A DNA stretch of 33,077 nt from JBEKYD01 sp049509915 (GTDB lineage: Bacteria; Acidobacteriota; Terriglobia; Bryobacterales; Bryobacteraceae). The stretch spans positions 1-33,077 of the forward strand of contig JBEKZL010000045.1 of NCBI GenBank assembly GCA_049509915.1, given 5' to 3'. The notes under the pieces are model-generated. The model searched no databases and was not told the DNA's origin. It was given only the letters and a program-made list of their open reading frames with translations. The position numbers and the translations under genes are program-made. Each line of letters begins with the position of its first letter. The first letter of the stretch is position 1. Below, piece after piece: positions 1-6,241 of the stretch.

Positions 1-307
1 GAGCCCGCTTCCGCTTCTCCTGCCACGACCATTCTGAAACCAGGCAACCTCGCTGCCAAGCAAAATGCAGCGAAAAGCGAAGTGTCCCTTTCGGGCGTGT
101 CTCAAAACTTGACACGGTGCACCCGTCTGTCCCGGAAGTCTGTCCCGGATATCCGCCCCGGAAGTCCGCCCCGGAAGTCCGCCGTCTGTCCCGGAAGTCC
201 GGAAGTCTCGGAAGTCGCAGCTTTCAGAGCGTTCGCGTGAAGCCAAGCCGCGGCGCTGGCCCGCTCACGTGGAAGGGGCACTCCGCGAGATGAGGCACCG
301 CGTTGGT
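1..307. other. Left edge, no recognisable gene
   Basis: The plus strand is open from the window edge to a TGA at 238-240 (frame 1). The predicted peptide matches nothing I recognise, and its second half is only the translation of the short repeat array at 131-217. It could be the tail of a gene that starts outside the window, but codon use and content give no support. The minus strand also has an open frame over the repeats, which I regard as an artefact of the repeats. Confidence 0.4.
131..217. repeat. Degenerate direct-repeat array, unit CCCGGAAGTCCGY
   Basis: About six imperfect units of CCCGGAAGTCC or CCCGGATATCC begin near 131, 144, 157, 170, 190 and 199, and a partial unit follows. The first four are spaced 13 bases apart; later ones are irregular. 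The same core (GTCCCGGAAATCC) occurs twice at 2487-2513, at the other end of the toxin-antitoxin island. There are no long conserved repeats with unique spacers, so this is not a CRISPR array. Confidence 0.7.
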
Positions 308-739
308 TTACGCCGCTTCCCACGGATTGACGATGGTGGCACGGACGCCCTCGAAGTCGCGCGTATTCCGGGTGACTATGGTCAGGTCGTAGGCGAGCGC
401 GGTCGCCGCGATAAGTGAATCGACAGCAGGCAGAGGCCTCCCTGCCCGCGCTCCTTACGCCACAAGCGATGCCCAGCGGCTAGCGACCTGGCGATCCACT
501 GGAAGTATACGACCGGAGAACCAGGGCTCCAGGTCCTGCTTGAGCCATTGTTCCAGTTGGGCACGGCGCTTGCCCTCGGCGAGCAACTCGATTCCCTTTT
601 GAATTTCCGCCAGAGTGATGACGCTCACATGCTGGAAGTGGCGGTCCGTTGTCTCAAGCCAGCGCTTGACGCCAGCATCGGGGCCTCCCGGCCGGCTGTA
701 CTCGGACAGAACATTCGTATCGATCAGGAAGCCGCTCAC
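308..739 (-). pseudogene. vapC: PIN-domain toxin (VapC/FitB-like) split by an in-frame stop
   Basis: Read through, this frame encodes a 143-codon PIN ribonuclease of normal VapC length. The N-terminus has the PIN signature FLIDTNVLSEY with Asp7, and TLAEIQKG supplies the conserved Glu. After SLVA a TAA stop (455-457) interrupts the gene. The same frame then continues for 48 codons with the expected C-terminal half: AVDSLIAATALAYDL (third acidic residue) and TRNTRDFEG (fourth). The gene is therefore whole except for one nonsense codon. The 94-residue product made without readthrough lacks two of the four metal-binding acidic residues and should be inactive. The start is GTG at 739, overlapping the antitoxin stop (GTGA). 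The alternative is a sequencing error at that codon. Confidence 0.85.
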
Positions 740-993
740 GCCAGATCAACCGGGCGCGGACAGTCTTTGGACCGCTCCAGATCAAGATCGGCTCCGGCAA
801 AGGGGGAATTGAGGAGTAAGTCGGAGAGATTATCGAACGGTTCTTGAATCGCGGGCGGCTCGGCGGCGACCGGCAGGCCGGCTTCCTTGGCGATAATTTC
901 CTGGAGGTAGTCGTCCAGCGAGAGGCCCAGATCGTGCGCTCGCGCCAGCAGCCCTTCTTCCACTTCAGGTTTCAGGCTTAAGGTCACGTTCAT
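736..993 (-). CDS. vapB: Antitoxin, ribbon-helix-helix type, partner of the broken PIN toxin
   Basis: This is an 85-residue protein. Its N-terminus (MNVTLSLKPEVEEGLLARA) has the short beta strand followed by helices typical of ribbon-helix-helix antitoxins. The C-terminal half is acidic and proline-containing, as in toxin-neutralising tails. I chose the ATG at 993 because a strong purine-rich Shine-Dalgarno (GGAGGAGGAAGGAG) sits 9 bases upstream; a GTG further upstream lies inside that site. Its stop overlaps the toxin GTG, so the two are translationally coupled. It should bind the operon promoter and the toxin. If the toxin is dead, the antitoxin is a solitary remnant that could still act as a regulator. 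Confidence 0.7.
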   Translation of the reverse strand: MNVTLSLKPEVEEGLLARAHDLGLSLDDYLQEIIAKEAGLPVAAEPPAIQEPFDNLSDLLLNSPFAGADLDLERSKDCPRPVDLA

Positions 994-1087
994 GGCCGCG
1001 GCTCCTTCCTCCTCCACAGTACCGGATCTGGCGGCATTCTGTCACCAGGCGCAGATCGGCATCGGCGCTGCTTGTCGCGCGAGGATC

Positions 1088-1510
1088 TTAGAAGAACGGA
1101 TTGGTAACCTGGAGACTGCCGAAATGCTGGCCGTGCTGGAGATCCTCCGTATAAAGTAAATCGCACCGCGCCTGAAGAGCAGCCGAGACGATCAATGAGT
1201 TGTACCAGGAAAGCCCGCTTTCGGCGTGAAGATGCAATGCCTCCGCATATAGCACCCGGGACGAATGCACGCTCAACAACGGGTGGAAAACAGTGCGCAG
1301 GTATTGCTCGGCATCCGCCGCCTGCATCGGTCGGGAGAACCGTTTCAGGGCCACATTGAAGAATTCCTGCACGACCTGATAGCTGATGACGCCCTTTTGC
1401 GTCGTGAGGGCCTTGCGGATGAGTTGCGCGGATTTCTGAGATTTTGCGGCGGCGCTTCGATCGAAGGAATAGACGAAGATATTTGTATCCAGAAAGAATC
1501 TACCGCCCAT
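1088..1510 (-). CDS. vapC: PIN-domain protein (VapC family) with Asn at an expected catalytic Asp
   Basis: This 140-residue PIN-domain protein has the right length for a VapC RNase. RFFLDTNIFVYSFD gives the first acidic residue (Asp8). SYQVVQEFFNVAL gives the conserved Glu49. LLYTEDLQHG gives the late acidic pair around residue 122. The third acidic position, normally Asp in an F/W-x-D-S/A-L-I context, reads SWYNSLIVSAAL, so residue 104 is Asn (codon AAC, one transition from GAC). In studied VapC proteins such a change abolishes or strongly lowers RNase activity. The start ATG overlaps the antitoxin gene by 11 bases. Family assignment is firm; catalytic competence is doubtful. Confidence 0.85.
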   Translation of the reverse strand: MGGRFFLDTNIFVYSFDRSAAAKSQKSAQLIRKALTTQKGVISYQVVQEFFNVALKRFSRPMQAADAEQYLRTVFHPLLSVHSSRVLYAEALHLHAESGLSWYNSLIVSAALQARCDLLYTEDLQHGQHFGSLQVTNPFF

Positions 1511-1718
1511 TCAATTCGTTCCTGCTGAAGTGCCGGCCTGCATCGACGTGTTCGAAGCGCGTCATCAGCGCATCGAAACCTTGGCCGTCCCCCGCGCTCT
1601 GAGCAAATTGCGCCAGCCATTCGCGAAAGGCCTCGTTCAGCGTTCTGCGCTGCTGGCGTGCGATAGCCCGTGCCCGCTCGATCAGGTCCTCGTCGGCGCT
1701 CAAAGTGATGTTCCTCAT
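1500..1718 (-). CDS. vapB: Antitoxin, ribbon-helix-helix type (VapB-like)
   Basis: This 72-residue protein begins MRNITLSADEDLIERARAIA, the pattern of a DNA-binding ribbon-helix-helix antitoxin, followed by helix RRTLNEAFREWLAQFA and a charged tail. The frame stays open far upstream, but nothing before this Met looks like protein. A promoter-like TTACCA-N17-TACACT ends 8 bases before the ATG, so this start would give an almost leaderless mRNA; no Shine-Dalgarno is visible. It overlaps the downstream PIN gene by 11 bases. A 12-bp palindrome over the -10 box is the likely autoregulatory operator. Confidence 0.75.
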   Translation of the reverse strand: MRNITLSADEDLIERARAIARQQRRTLNEAFREWLAQFAQSAGDGQGFDALMTRFEHVDAGRHFSRNELNGR

Positions 1719-1755
1719 ACGAAACCAGTGTACACTGTTGCCGTGTAGTTGGTAA
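1719..1755 (-). promoter_or_regulatory. Promoter and operator of the second TA module, probably leaderless
   Basis: Reading the minus strand, TTACCA (1755-1750) and TACACT (1732-1727) are separated by exactly 17 bases, and the antitoxin ATG begins 8 bases after TACACT. A transcript starting at the usual distance would begin at or within a base or two of the ATG. The perfect palindrome CAGTGTACACTG (1726-1737) covers the -10 box, a position where a repressor would block polymerase. Site assignment is by consensus matching only. Confidence 0.5.
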
Positions 1756-1867
1756 GGTCGACGCTGCATTTTCTCGGGTGCCTTCTTCGGCTGCCGGCTT
1801 GTCGGGCCGGGGGGCGGTTTGCACGCCGTAACGGACCTTTTTGAGAGGCAATAGGGGGAAGAGAAAA

Positions 1868-2179
1868 TTACTCTCTGCCTCTGAGAATTGCTGCCATGAC
1901 GCGCGGGCTGCGCCGTCCGTGCATGATTGCGACAACCCACAACGGCTTTTTGTCCGGGGCGTAGGCAATGAGGTAATTCCCTGCATGGGTAAATCTCAAG
2001 GGCCGCGACGTAAGATCGGGGCGGCGGTGGCCCTGATGGGGCAATGGGATAAGGGCTTCTATCGTAGAAACGATCTTGTCAATCATCCGGTCGGCGGCAT
2101 CGGGATTACCTTCGGCTATGTATTCCCAAATCGCGTTGATGTCGCCTTCGGCTTCCGGGTGAAAATCATACGCTCTCAT
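1868..2179 (-). CDS. parE: ParE/RelE-family toxin
   Basis: This is a toxin of about 103 residues beginning MRAYDFHPEAEGDINAIWEY, the typical N-terminal strand and first helices of the ParE/RelE fold. The conserved C-terminal block NYLIAYAPDKKPLWVVAIMHGRR matches the ParE pattern (Y-L-I-x-Y-x-P, then I/L-x-H-G-R-R), broken here only by sequence variation. ParE toxins act on DNA gyrase; RelE members cleave mRNA on the ribosome. Sequence alone favours the ParE branch. It overlaps its antitoxin by 14 bases. I see no stop, frameshift or missing block, so this is the one module in the island that looks intact. Confidence 0.85.
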   Translation of the reverse strand: MRAYDFHPEAEGDINAIWEYIAEGNPDAADRMIDKIVSTIEALIPLPHQGHRRPDLTSRPLRFTHAGNYLIAYAPDKKPLWVVAIMHGRRSPRVMAAILRGRE

Positions 2180-2426
2180 TGCGGTTCGCACGGTGGGCCG
2201 CGCTCTTGGCCCGAAGCCGCGCGATGACTTCATCACCGGGAACGGGCTTTACCCTGCCGCTCTCCAGATCGTCATAGCGCCGGTCGAGCGTTTCCCGCGT
2301 CTGCGCAAGGTCGCCGAAGTATTCCTCGATGACGCCCCGCACAAGGTCGTCGGCGGTTCCGCGTCCGCTTTGCACGGCGAGGTCCTTGAGCTTCTTCTCG
2401 GTCTCGGGGGTGAAGTGTACTTCCAT
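2166..2426 (-). CDS. parD: ParD-like ribbon-helix-helix antitoxin
   Basis: This 86-residue protein begins MEVHFTPETEKKLKDLAVQS, which has the strand-helix start of a ribbon-helix-helix DNA-binding protein, then RGVIEEYFGDLAQTRETLD, the second helix and the start of a toxin-binding tail. The tail (DDLESGRVKPVPGDEVIARL) is typical of ParD antitoxins that wrap a ParE partner, and the ParE gene follows with a 14-base overlap. I chose the ATG at 2426: it lies 6 bases downstream of a TTGCCC-N17-TATCTT promoter, and the open frame above it translates repeat DNA. Confidence 0.8.
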   Translation of the reverse strand: MEVHFTPETEKKLKDLAVQSGRGTADDLVRGVIEEYFGDLAQTRETLDRRYDDLESGRVKPVPGDEVIARLRAKSAAHRANRNESV

Positions 2427-2461
2427 GTTTTTAAGATACGGCAAGGCTGGCCCTCGGGCAA
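2427..2461 (-). promoter_or_regulatory. Promoter of the parDE module, probably leaderless
   Basis: On the minus strand TTGCCC (2461-2456) and TATCTT (2438-2433) are spaced by 17 bases. The ParD ATG follows only 6 bases after the -10 box, so transcription should start at the ATG itself. There is no Shine-Dalgarno. The geometry is the same as at the second TA module, which strengthens both calls. Confidence 0.5.
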
Positions 2462-2486
2462 TGCTGTGGAAATCGGGGAATGCTCC

Positions 2487-2513
2487 GTCCCGGAAATCCC
2501 GTCCCGGAAATCC
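2487..2513. repeat. Two tandem GTCCCGGAAATCC units
   Basis: Two copies of the 13-mer GTCCCGGAAATCC lie at 2487-2499 and 2501-2513. The core is the one repeated at 131-217, so related repeats lie on both sides of the three TA modules. Confidence 0.65.
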
Positions 2514-2881
2514 TGCGAAAAAAGACCAAGCCCGCCAGCCGGGCCTGCTTCTCTCCCTTCGTAAAAAGAGTCGCCGCACTGTGTGCCGGTACTGGCCCAG
2601 AGCCGGTTGGCCGCTGCCTGCTCATTTGAGGAAGCCACGTTTCTTGGGGCGGGTCGCCCGTCCGCTACTCCAGCCGCCACCAGTATGACACTGACGAGGC
2701 TGGTAACAGTCGTGATCCGCATGCTAGGCATAGAAGCCATCAGGATATCAAGGGTGCGTCTCAACCTGTGTCCCTGCACGGCCGGATCGGCCGTCCCAAA
2801 AAGCACCCTTTGTCAGACAACGCTGGGCCTCGTCCCTGACACGCTTGCTCGCAAGAACGGGAAGTGAAAAAGGCCCCGCCG
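2514..2881 (-). other. Intergenic region with a possible decayed exported-protein fragment
   Basis: Within about 2555-2722 the minus strand reads like the start of a secreted protein: MRITTVTSLVSVILVAAG is a plausible signal peptide, followed by a polar stretch with one Cys. The frame then runs into the repeat DNA near 2513 and stops resembling a protein. No family is recognisable. It may be a gene truncated when the island inserted, or chance. Nothing else in this stretch looks like a gene. Confidence 0.25.
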
Positions 2882-5425
2882 CTACTCCTCGCGCAGAATC
2901 TCCAGCGGCTTGCGTCCCAGCACGCGGAAGCTGGCGAGCCAGCCGGCGGCTACGGCGACGAGGGCCGCGGCGGCGGTGGCGATCAGGGTCGCTTTCCAGT
3001 CGAAGTGGAATTCGATATCGAGCAGGCGCCGCAGGGCGAAGGCGGCGAAGGCGGAAGCCAGCAGGCTGCCGATCAGGCCGGCCACCGCGCCCAGGGCGAA
3101 GAATTCCACCGAGAAAATCTGCGCGATGCGGGCTCGGGTGGCGCCCAGGGTCTTCAAGACCACCACTTCGCGCATGCGCCGGAAGCGTGTGCCGGCCACG
3201 CTCGACGCCACCATCGCCACTCCGGCCAGCACGGTGAAGGCGGAAATGAATCGAATCACCAGGGCGATGCGATCGACCACGTCTTCGACGATCGCCATGA
3301 CGTCGGCCACGTTGACCACGGTGACGGTGGGGAAGCGGCCGAACATGACGCGCTGAAGGGCGGGAACGTCGGCCGGGCGCACGCGCGCCGAGCCGTAGAG
3401 CACGGCGGGCATTCCGGTGAGGGGTCCGGGGCTGAAGAGGAACTCGAAGCGGGCGGTCATGCGCAGCGATTCGGTGCGATCGACACAGGCCACGGTGGTG
3501 CGCACAGGTTGGCGCCAGATGTCCCAATCGACGAGGGAGCCGGGATGTAGATGGAGAATGCGCGCGGTCTCTTCACTGGCGCAGACCTGCGGCGAAGCCG
3601 GCACGGAGGTCCACCAGGCGCCTTCGACGACGTCGGTATCGGGCGGCTTTTGGGCGACCTCGGTGACAGAGCGGGTGCGTAGGAATCGCCGGTTGAAATC
3701 GCGCAAGAGGCGTTTCTCGATGGGCACGCCATCGATGGCGACGATGCGGGCCGCCACCGAGGAAGCGATTTCGGGCGGCGCTGCCACGCCGGGCTGGGCG
3801 GCCACGAGATCCGAGACGGCCTGGCGCTGGTCGCGCGGGATATCGAGGAGAAAAACATTAGCGGTGCCGGGAGGCGCCGAGCCATGGATCTGGCGCACCA
3901 GGGCATCCTGGATGAGCCACACCGCCAAGGTGAACATGACGCCCACGCCCAGAGCCATCACGGCGGTGCGGACCTGGTTGCCGGGGCGATAGAGATTGGC
4001 CACGCCGTGGCGCACGGTGGAAGGCAGGAGCGGAGCGAGGCGGCGCTCGGCCCGTTTCAGGCCGCGAAGCAGCAGCCAGGCGACGGCCGCGAGGAGGGCC
4101 AGCGCGATCGCCAGGGAAATGGAAAAGAACCCGCCGGTGCGCAGCACGTCCCGCCAGGAGCCTTGAGCCAGCGTTCCCGCGACCATGCCGGTGCCGAGCA
4201 GAATGAGGGCGCGGGCGATCCACACCGCCGGTGCGCGCGAGGGCGGGCGCGCGGCCACGTTTCGGCGGAAGACCAGGGCCGGGCGGATATCGCGAATCCC
4301 GAGCAGCGGCGGGACGGTAAACAGCAGCGTCATCAGGCAGGCGATGGCGATGCCCTGTGCCGCCGGCCAGGGGCTCCAGGACGCGGCCAGGCCGATGTGG
4401 AAATAGCGGGCGAGCAAACCGGGGAACGCGGCCGCCACCGCGATGCCTTCGAGCGCGCCCAAAGCGCCGCCGCTGAGGCCCAGCAGTAAAGTCTGGGTGG
4501 CGTAGATGCGGATCACCTGGGAGGAGCGGGCGCCGATGGATTTCATCACGGCGATGGAATCGAGTTGCTGCTCGATGTGGCCGTCGATGGCGCTGGCTAC
4601 GCCCATGGCGCCGAGAATGAGGGCAATCAGGCCGATCAGGCTCAGGAACGTAGTAGCGCGGTCCAGGCCGCGGGTGATGATGGGATGGGTTTCGCGGTAA
4701 TCGGCGATGGTGGCTTCCGGGAAACTACGTTTGAGAATGGCGCGCGTTTCGGCTACATCGGGGGGGCCGGTGGCACGAAGGCGCAGGAGATAGCGCTCGG
4801 AGGCGCGGCTGCCGAGGCCGATCAGCCCGGTGCGGCCAAGACCCTGGCGGGTCATCATGAGGCGCGGGCCGACGTTGAGAGTGCCGGTCATGCGGTCTGG
4901 CTCGGAAACCAGGGTGGCGGCGATGCGGAAATCCTGTCCGCCGACGCGCAGCATGCCGCCGCGGTGGGCGCCGAGGCGCAGCAGCAGATCGTCGGAGACG
5001 GCTACGGTGTCCGGGGTGAGGGCGCGTGCAAGCGGCTGCGGCGGATCGAGCTCGACCGCGCCGTAGAAGGGATAGGCGGCGGGATCGACGGCTTTGAGCG
5101 ATACCAGGACCGGATCGGCGAACTGGCCGGTGGAGGCCATGGTGACGGTTTCGGTGATCAGGGTACGGCGCACGCCGCGGGATTCGAGCCGGCGCAGCAC
5201 GGCGTCCTGCTCGGGCGAGGGGACGGCGAAAACGCGCAGGGTCATGTCGCCGGCCATCAGCGTGCGGGCCTGGCCGAGCAGCATGTGGCGGAAGGCCAGG
5301 CTAAAGCCGCGGACGCCGGTAAGCGCGCCCACGCCGATCGAGACGGCCAGCACCACGAACAGGAAGCGGCCGCGGGCGGCGCGAAGCTCGGCGAGGGCGA
5401 TGCGGAGGGCGGCGGCGAAGGTCAC
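2882..5425 (-). CDS. ybbP: FtsX-like ABC transporter permease (YbbP type)
   Basis: This is a membrane protein of about 847 residues. One TM helix follows the N-terminus (GRFLFVVLAVSIGVGALTG). A large periplasmic region follows, then three helices ending near LLFTVPPLLGIR, two more (ILLGTGMVAGTL, SLAIALALLAAVAWLLL), then TAVMALGVGVMFTLAVWLI, a second periplasmic region and three C-terminal helices. That is the ten-helix, two-MacB/FtsX-unit topology of YbbP-like permeases (E. coli YbbP is about 800 residues). Its likely partner is the ATPase gene just upstream at 5556-6221. Such permeases couple ATP hydrolysis to work in the periplasm or on envelope lipids or lipoproteins rather than simple transport; the substrate is unknown. 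I prefer the GTG start at 5425 (TFAAALRIALAELRAARG), because everything upstream is inverted-repeat DNA. Confidence 0.88.
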   Translation of the reverse strand: MTFAAALRIALAELRAARGRFLFVVLAVSIGVGALTGVRGFSLAFRHMLLGQARTLMAGDMTLRVFAVPSPEQDAVLRRLESRGVRRTLITETVTMASTGQFADPVLVSLKAVDPAAYPFYGAVELDPPQPLARALTPDTVAVSDDLLLRLGAHRGGMLRVGGQDFRIAATLVSEPDRMTGTLNVGPRLMMTRQGLGRTGLIGLGSRASERYLLRLRATGPPDVAETRAILKRSFPEATIADYRETHPIITRGLDRATTFLSLIGLIALILGAMGVASAIDGHIEQQLDSIAVMKSIGARSSQVIRIYATQTLLLGLSGGALGALEGIAVAAAFPGLLARYFHIGLAASWSPWPAAQGIAIACLMTLLFTVPPLLGIRDIRPALVFRRNVAARPPSRAPAVWIARALILLGTGMVAGTLAQGSWRDVLRTGGFFSISLAIALALLAAVAWLLLRGLKRAERRLAPLLPSTVRHGVANLYRPGNQVRTAVMALGVGVMFTLAVWLIQDALVRQIHGSAPPGTANVFLLDIPRDQRQAVSDLVAAQPGVAAPPEIASSVAARIVAIDGVPIEKRLLRDFNRRFLRTRSVTEVAQKPPDTDVVEGAWWTSVPASPQVCASEETARILHLHPGSLVDWDIWRQPVRTTVACVDRTESLRMTARFEFLFSPGPLTGMPAVLYGSARVRPADVPALQRVMFGRFPTVTVVNVADVMAIVEDVVDRIALVIRFISAFTVLAGVAMVASSVAGTRFRRMREVVVLKTLGATRARIAQIFSVEFFALGAVAGLIGSLLASAFAAFALRRLLDIEFHFDWKATLIATAAAALVAVAAGWLASFRVLGRKPLEILREE

Positions 5426-5446
5426 GGTGCGCCTGCGTCCCGTGGA

Positions 5447-5534
5447 GCAGGCGATTCGCCTGCTAGCGGCCGAGCGAAGCTTGCCGTGTCCGCCGCGCGG
5501 AACGCGGAAAATGGCAGGCGAATCGCCCGCCCCA
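5447..5534. repeat. Inverted pair of palindromic repeats between ybbA and ybbP
   Basis: GCAGGCGATTCGCCTGC at 5447-5463 is a perfect odd-centred palindrome preceded by GTGGA. A second copy in opposite orientation lies at 5514-5534; read on the minus strand it is GGGGCGGGCGATTCGCCTGCC. The arrangement of two facing hairpins resembles a BIME/REP pair. It occupies most of the 130-base gap between the ATPase and permease genes and may affect mRNA processing or stability. A related GCAGGCC-type hairpin occurs at 8938-8954. Confidence 0.7.
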
Positions 5535-5555
5535 CCCCACACAGGCAGGCGTCCC

Positions 5556-6221
5556 TCATGACGCGGCGATGCGACCGTCGCGCAGCGTAACGATGCGGCC
5601 CATACTGGCGGCTAGCGGTTGTTCGTGGGTGACCAGCACCATGGTGGCGCCCTCTTCACGGTTGAGACGGCAGAGCAGATCGAGCACCACCTGGCCGGTG
5701 GCCGAATCGAGATTGCCGGTGGGTTCGTCGGCCAGCAGAATGGGCGGGCGCCGGGCGAAGGCGCGCGCGAGCGCCACGCGTTGCTGCTCGCCGCCGGAAA
5801 GCTGCACGGGATAATGGTCGAAGCGGCCGGTCAAGCCGACGCGGTCGAGCAACTCGCGGGCGCGGGTGCGAGCGCCGGAAACACCGCCAGCCAGGTCCAT
5901 GGGCAGCAGCACGTTCTCTTCGGCGGTCAAGGTGGGAATCAAGTGGTAGGACTGAAACACGAAACCGATCTTGCGCCCGCGCAGCACCGCCATGCGGTCT
6001 TCGTTCAGGTCGGTGATATCTTCGCCATCGAGGTAAATGCGGCCGGAGGTGGGCGAATCGAGGCCCGCCAGCAAGCCGAGCAGCGTGCTCTTGCCGCTGC
6101 CGGAAGGCCCCATGACGGCCACCGATTCGCCGCGAGCGATGGCCAGATCGATACCTTTCAGGATCTCGACCCGGTGGCTGCCGGTGTCGATGGACTTGGT
6201 GAGAGCGGTAACCTGGATCAA
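5556..6221 (-). CDS. ybbA: LolD/YbbA-type ABC transporter ATPase
   Basis: This 221-residue ATPase is complete: Walker A GPSGSGKST (38-46), Q-loop FVFQ (Gln90), signature LSGGEQQR (141-148), Walker B ILLADEP (Asp165, Glu166) and the switch His199 (VTHE). Length and motifs match the MacB/LolD/YbbA subfamily that works with FtsX-type permeases, and the permease gene lies downstream on the same strand after a repeat-filled 130-base gap. The start appears to be TTG (TTGATCCAG); no in-frame ATG lies close upstream, and conserved residues begin within a few codons. Only 20 bases separate it from the divergent esterase gene, so the promoters must overlap one another or the genes. Confidence 0.93.
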   Translation of the reverse strand: MIQVTALTKSIDTGSHRVEILKGIDLAIARGESVAVMGPSGSGKSTLLGLLAGLDSPTSGRIYLDGEDITDLNEDRMAVLRGRKIGFVFQSYHLIPTLTAEENVLLPMDLAGGVSGARTRARELLDRVGLTGRFDHYPVQLSGGEQQRVALARAFARRPPILLADEPTGNLDSATGQVVLDLLCRLNREEGATMVLVTHEQPLAASMGRIVTLRDGRIAAS

Positions 6222-6241
6222 ACCTTTATTATGGCATTCAG

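Noticed and set aside
131..217. CRISPR-like repeat array
   Set aside because: Units are only about 13 bases, imperfect and directly abutting, with no spacers and no cas genes.
455..739. The 94-residue PIN protein as a complete, shorter toxin
   Set aside because: The same frame after the stop encodes the rest of the PIN fold with both missing acidic residues, so truncation is the better reading.
2748..3527. Long minus-strand open frame rich in Arg/His/Pro over the permease gene
   Set aside because: It is an out-of-frame shadow of the FtsX-like gene, with biased composition and no domain.
4565..5590. 341-codon plus-strand open frame opposite the permease gene
   Set aside because: Antisense shadow in GC-rich DNA: Gly/Ala/Gln/His-rich, no motifs, and it crosses the repeat pair.
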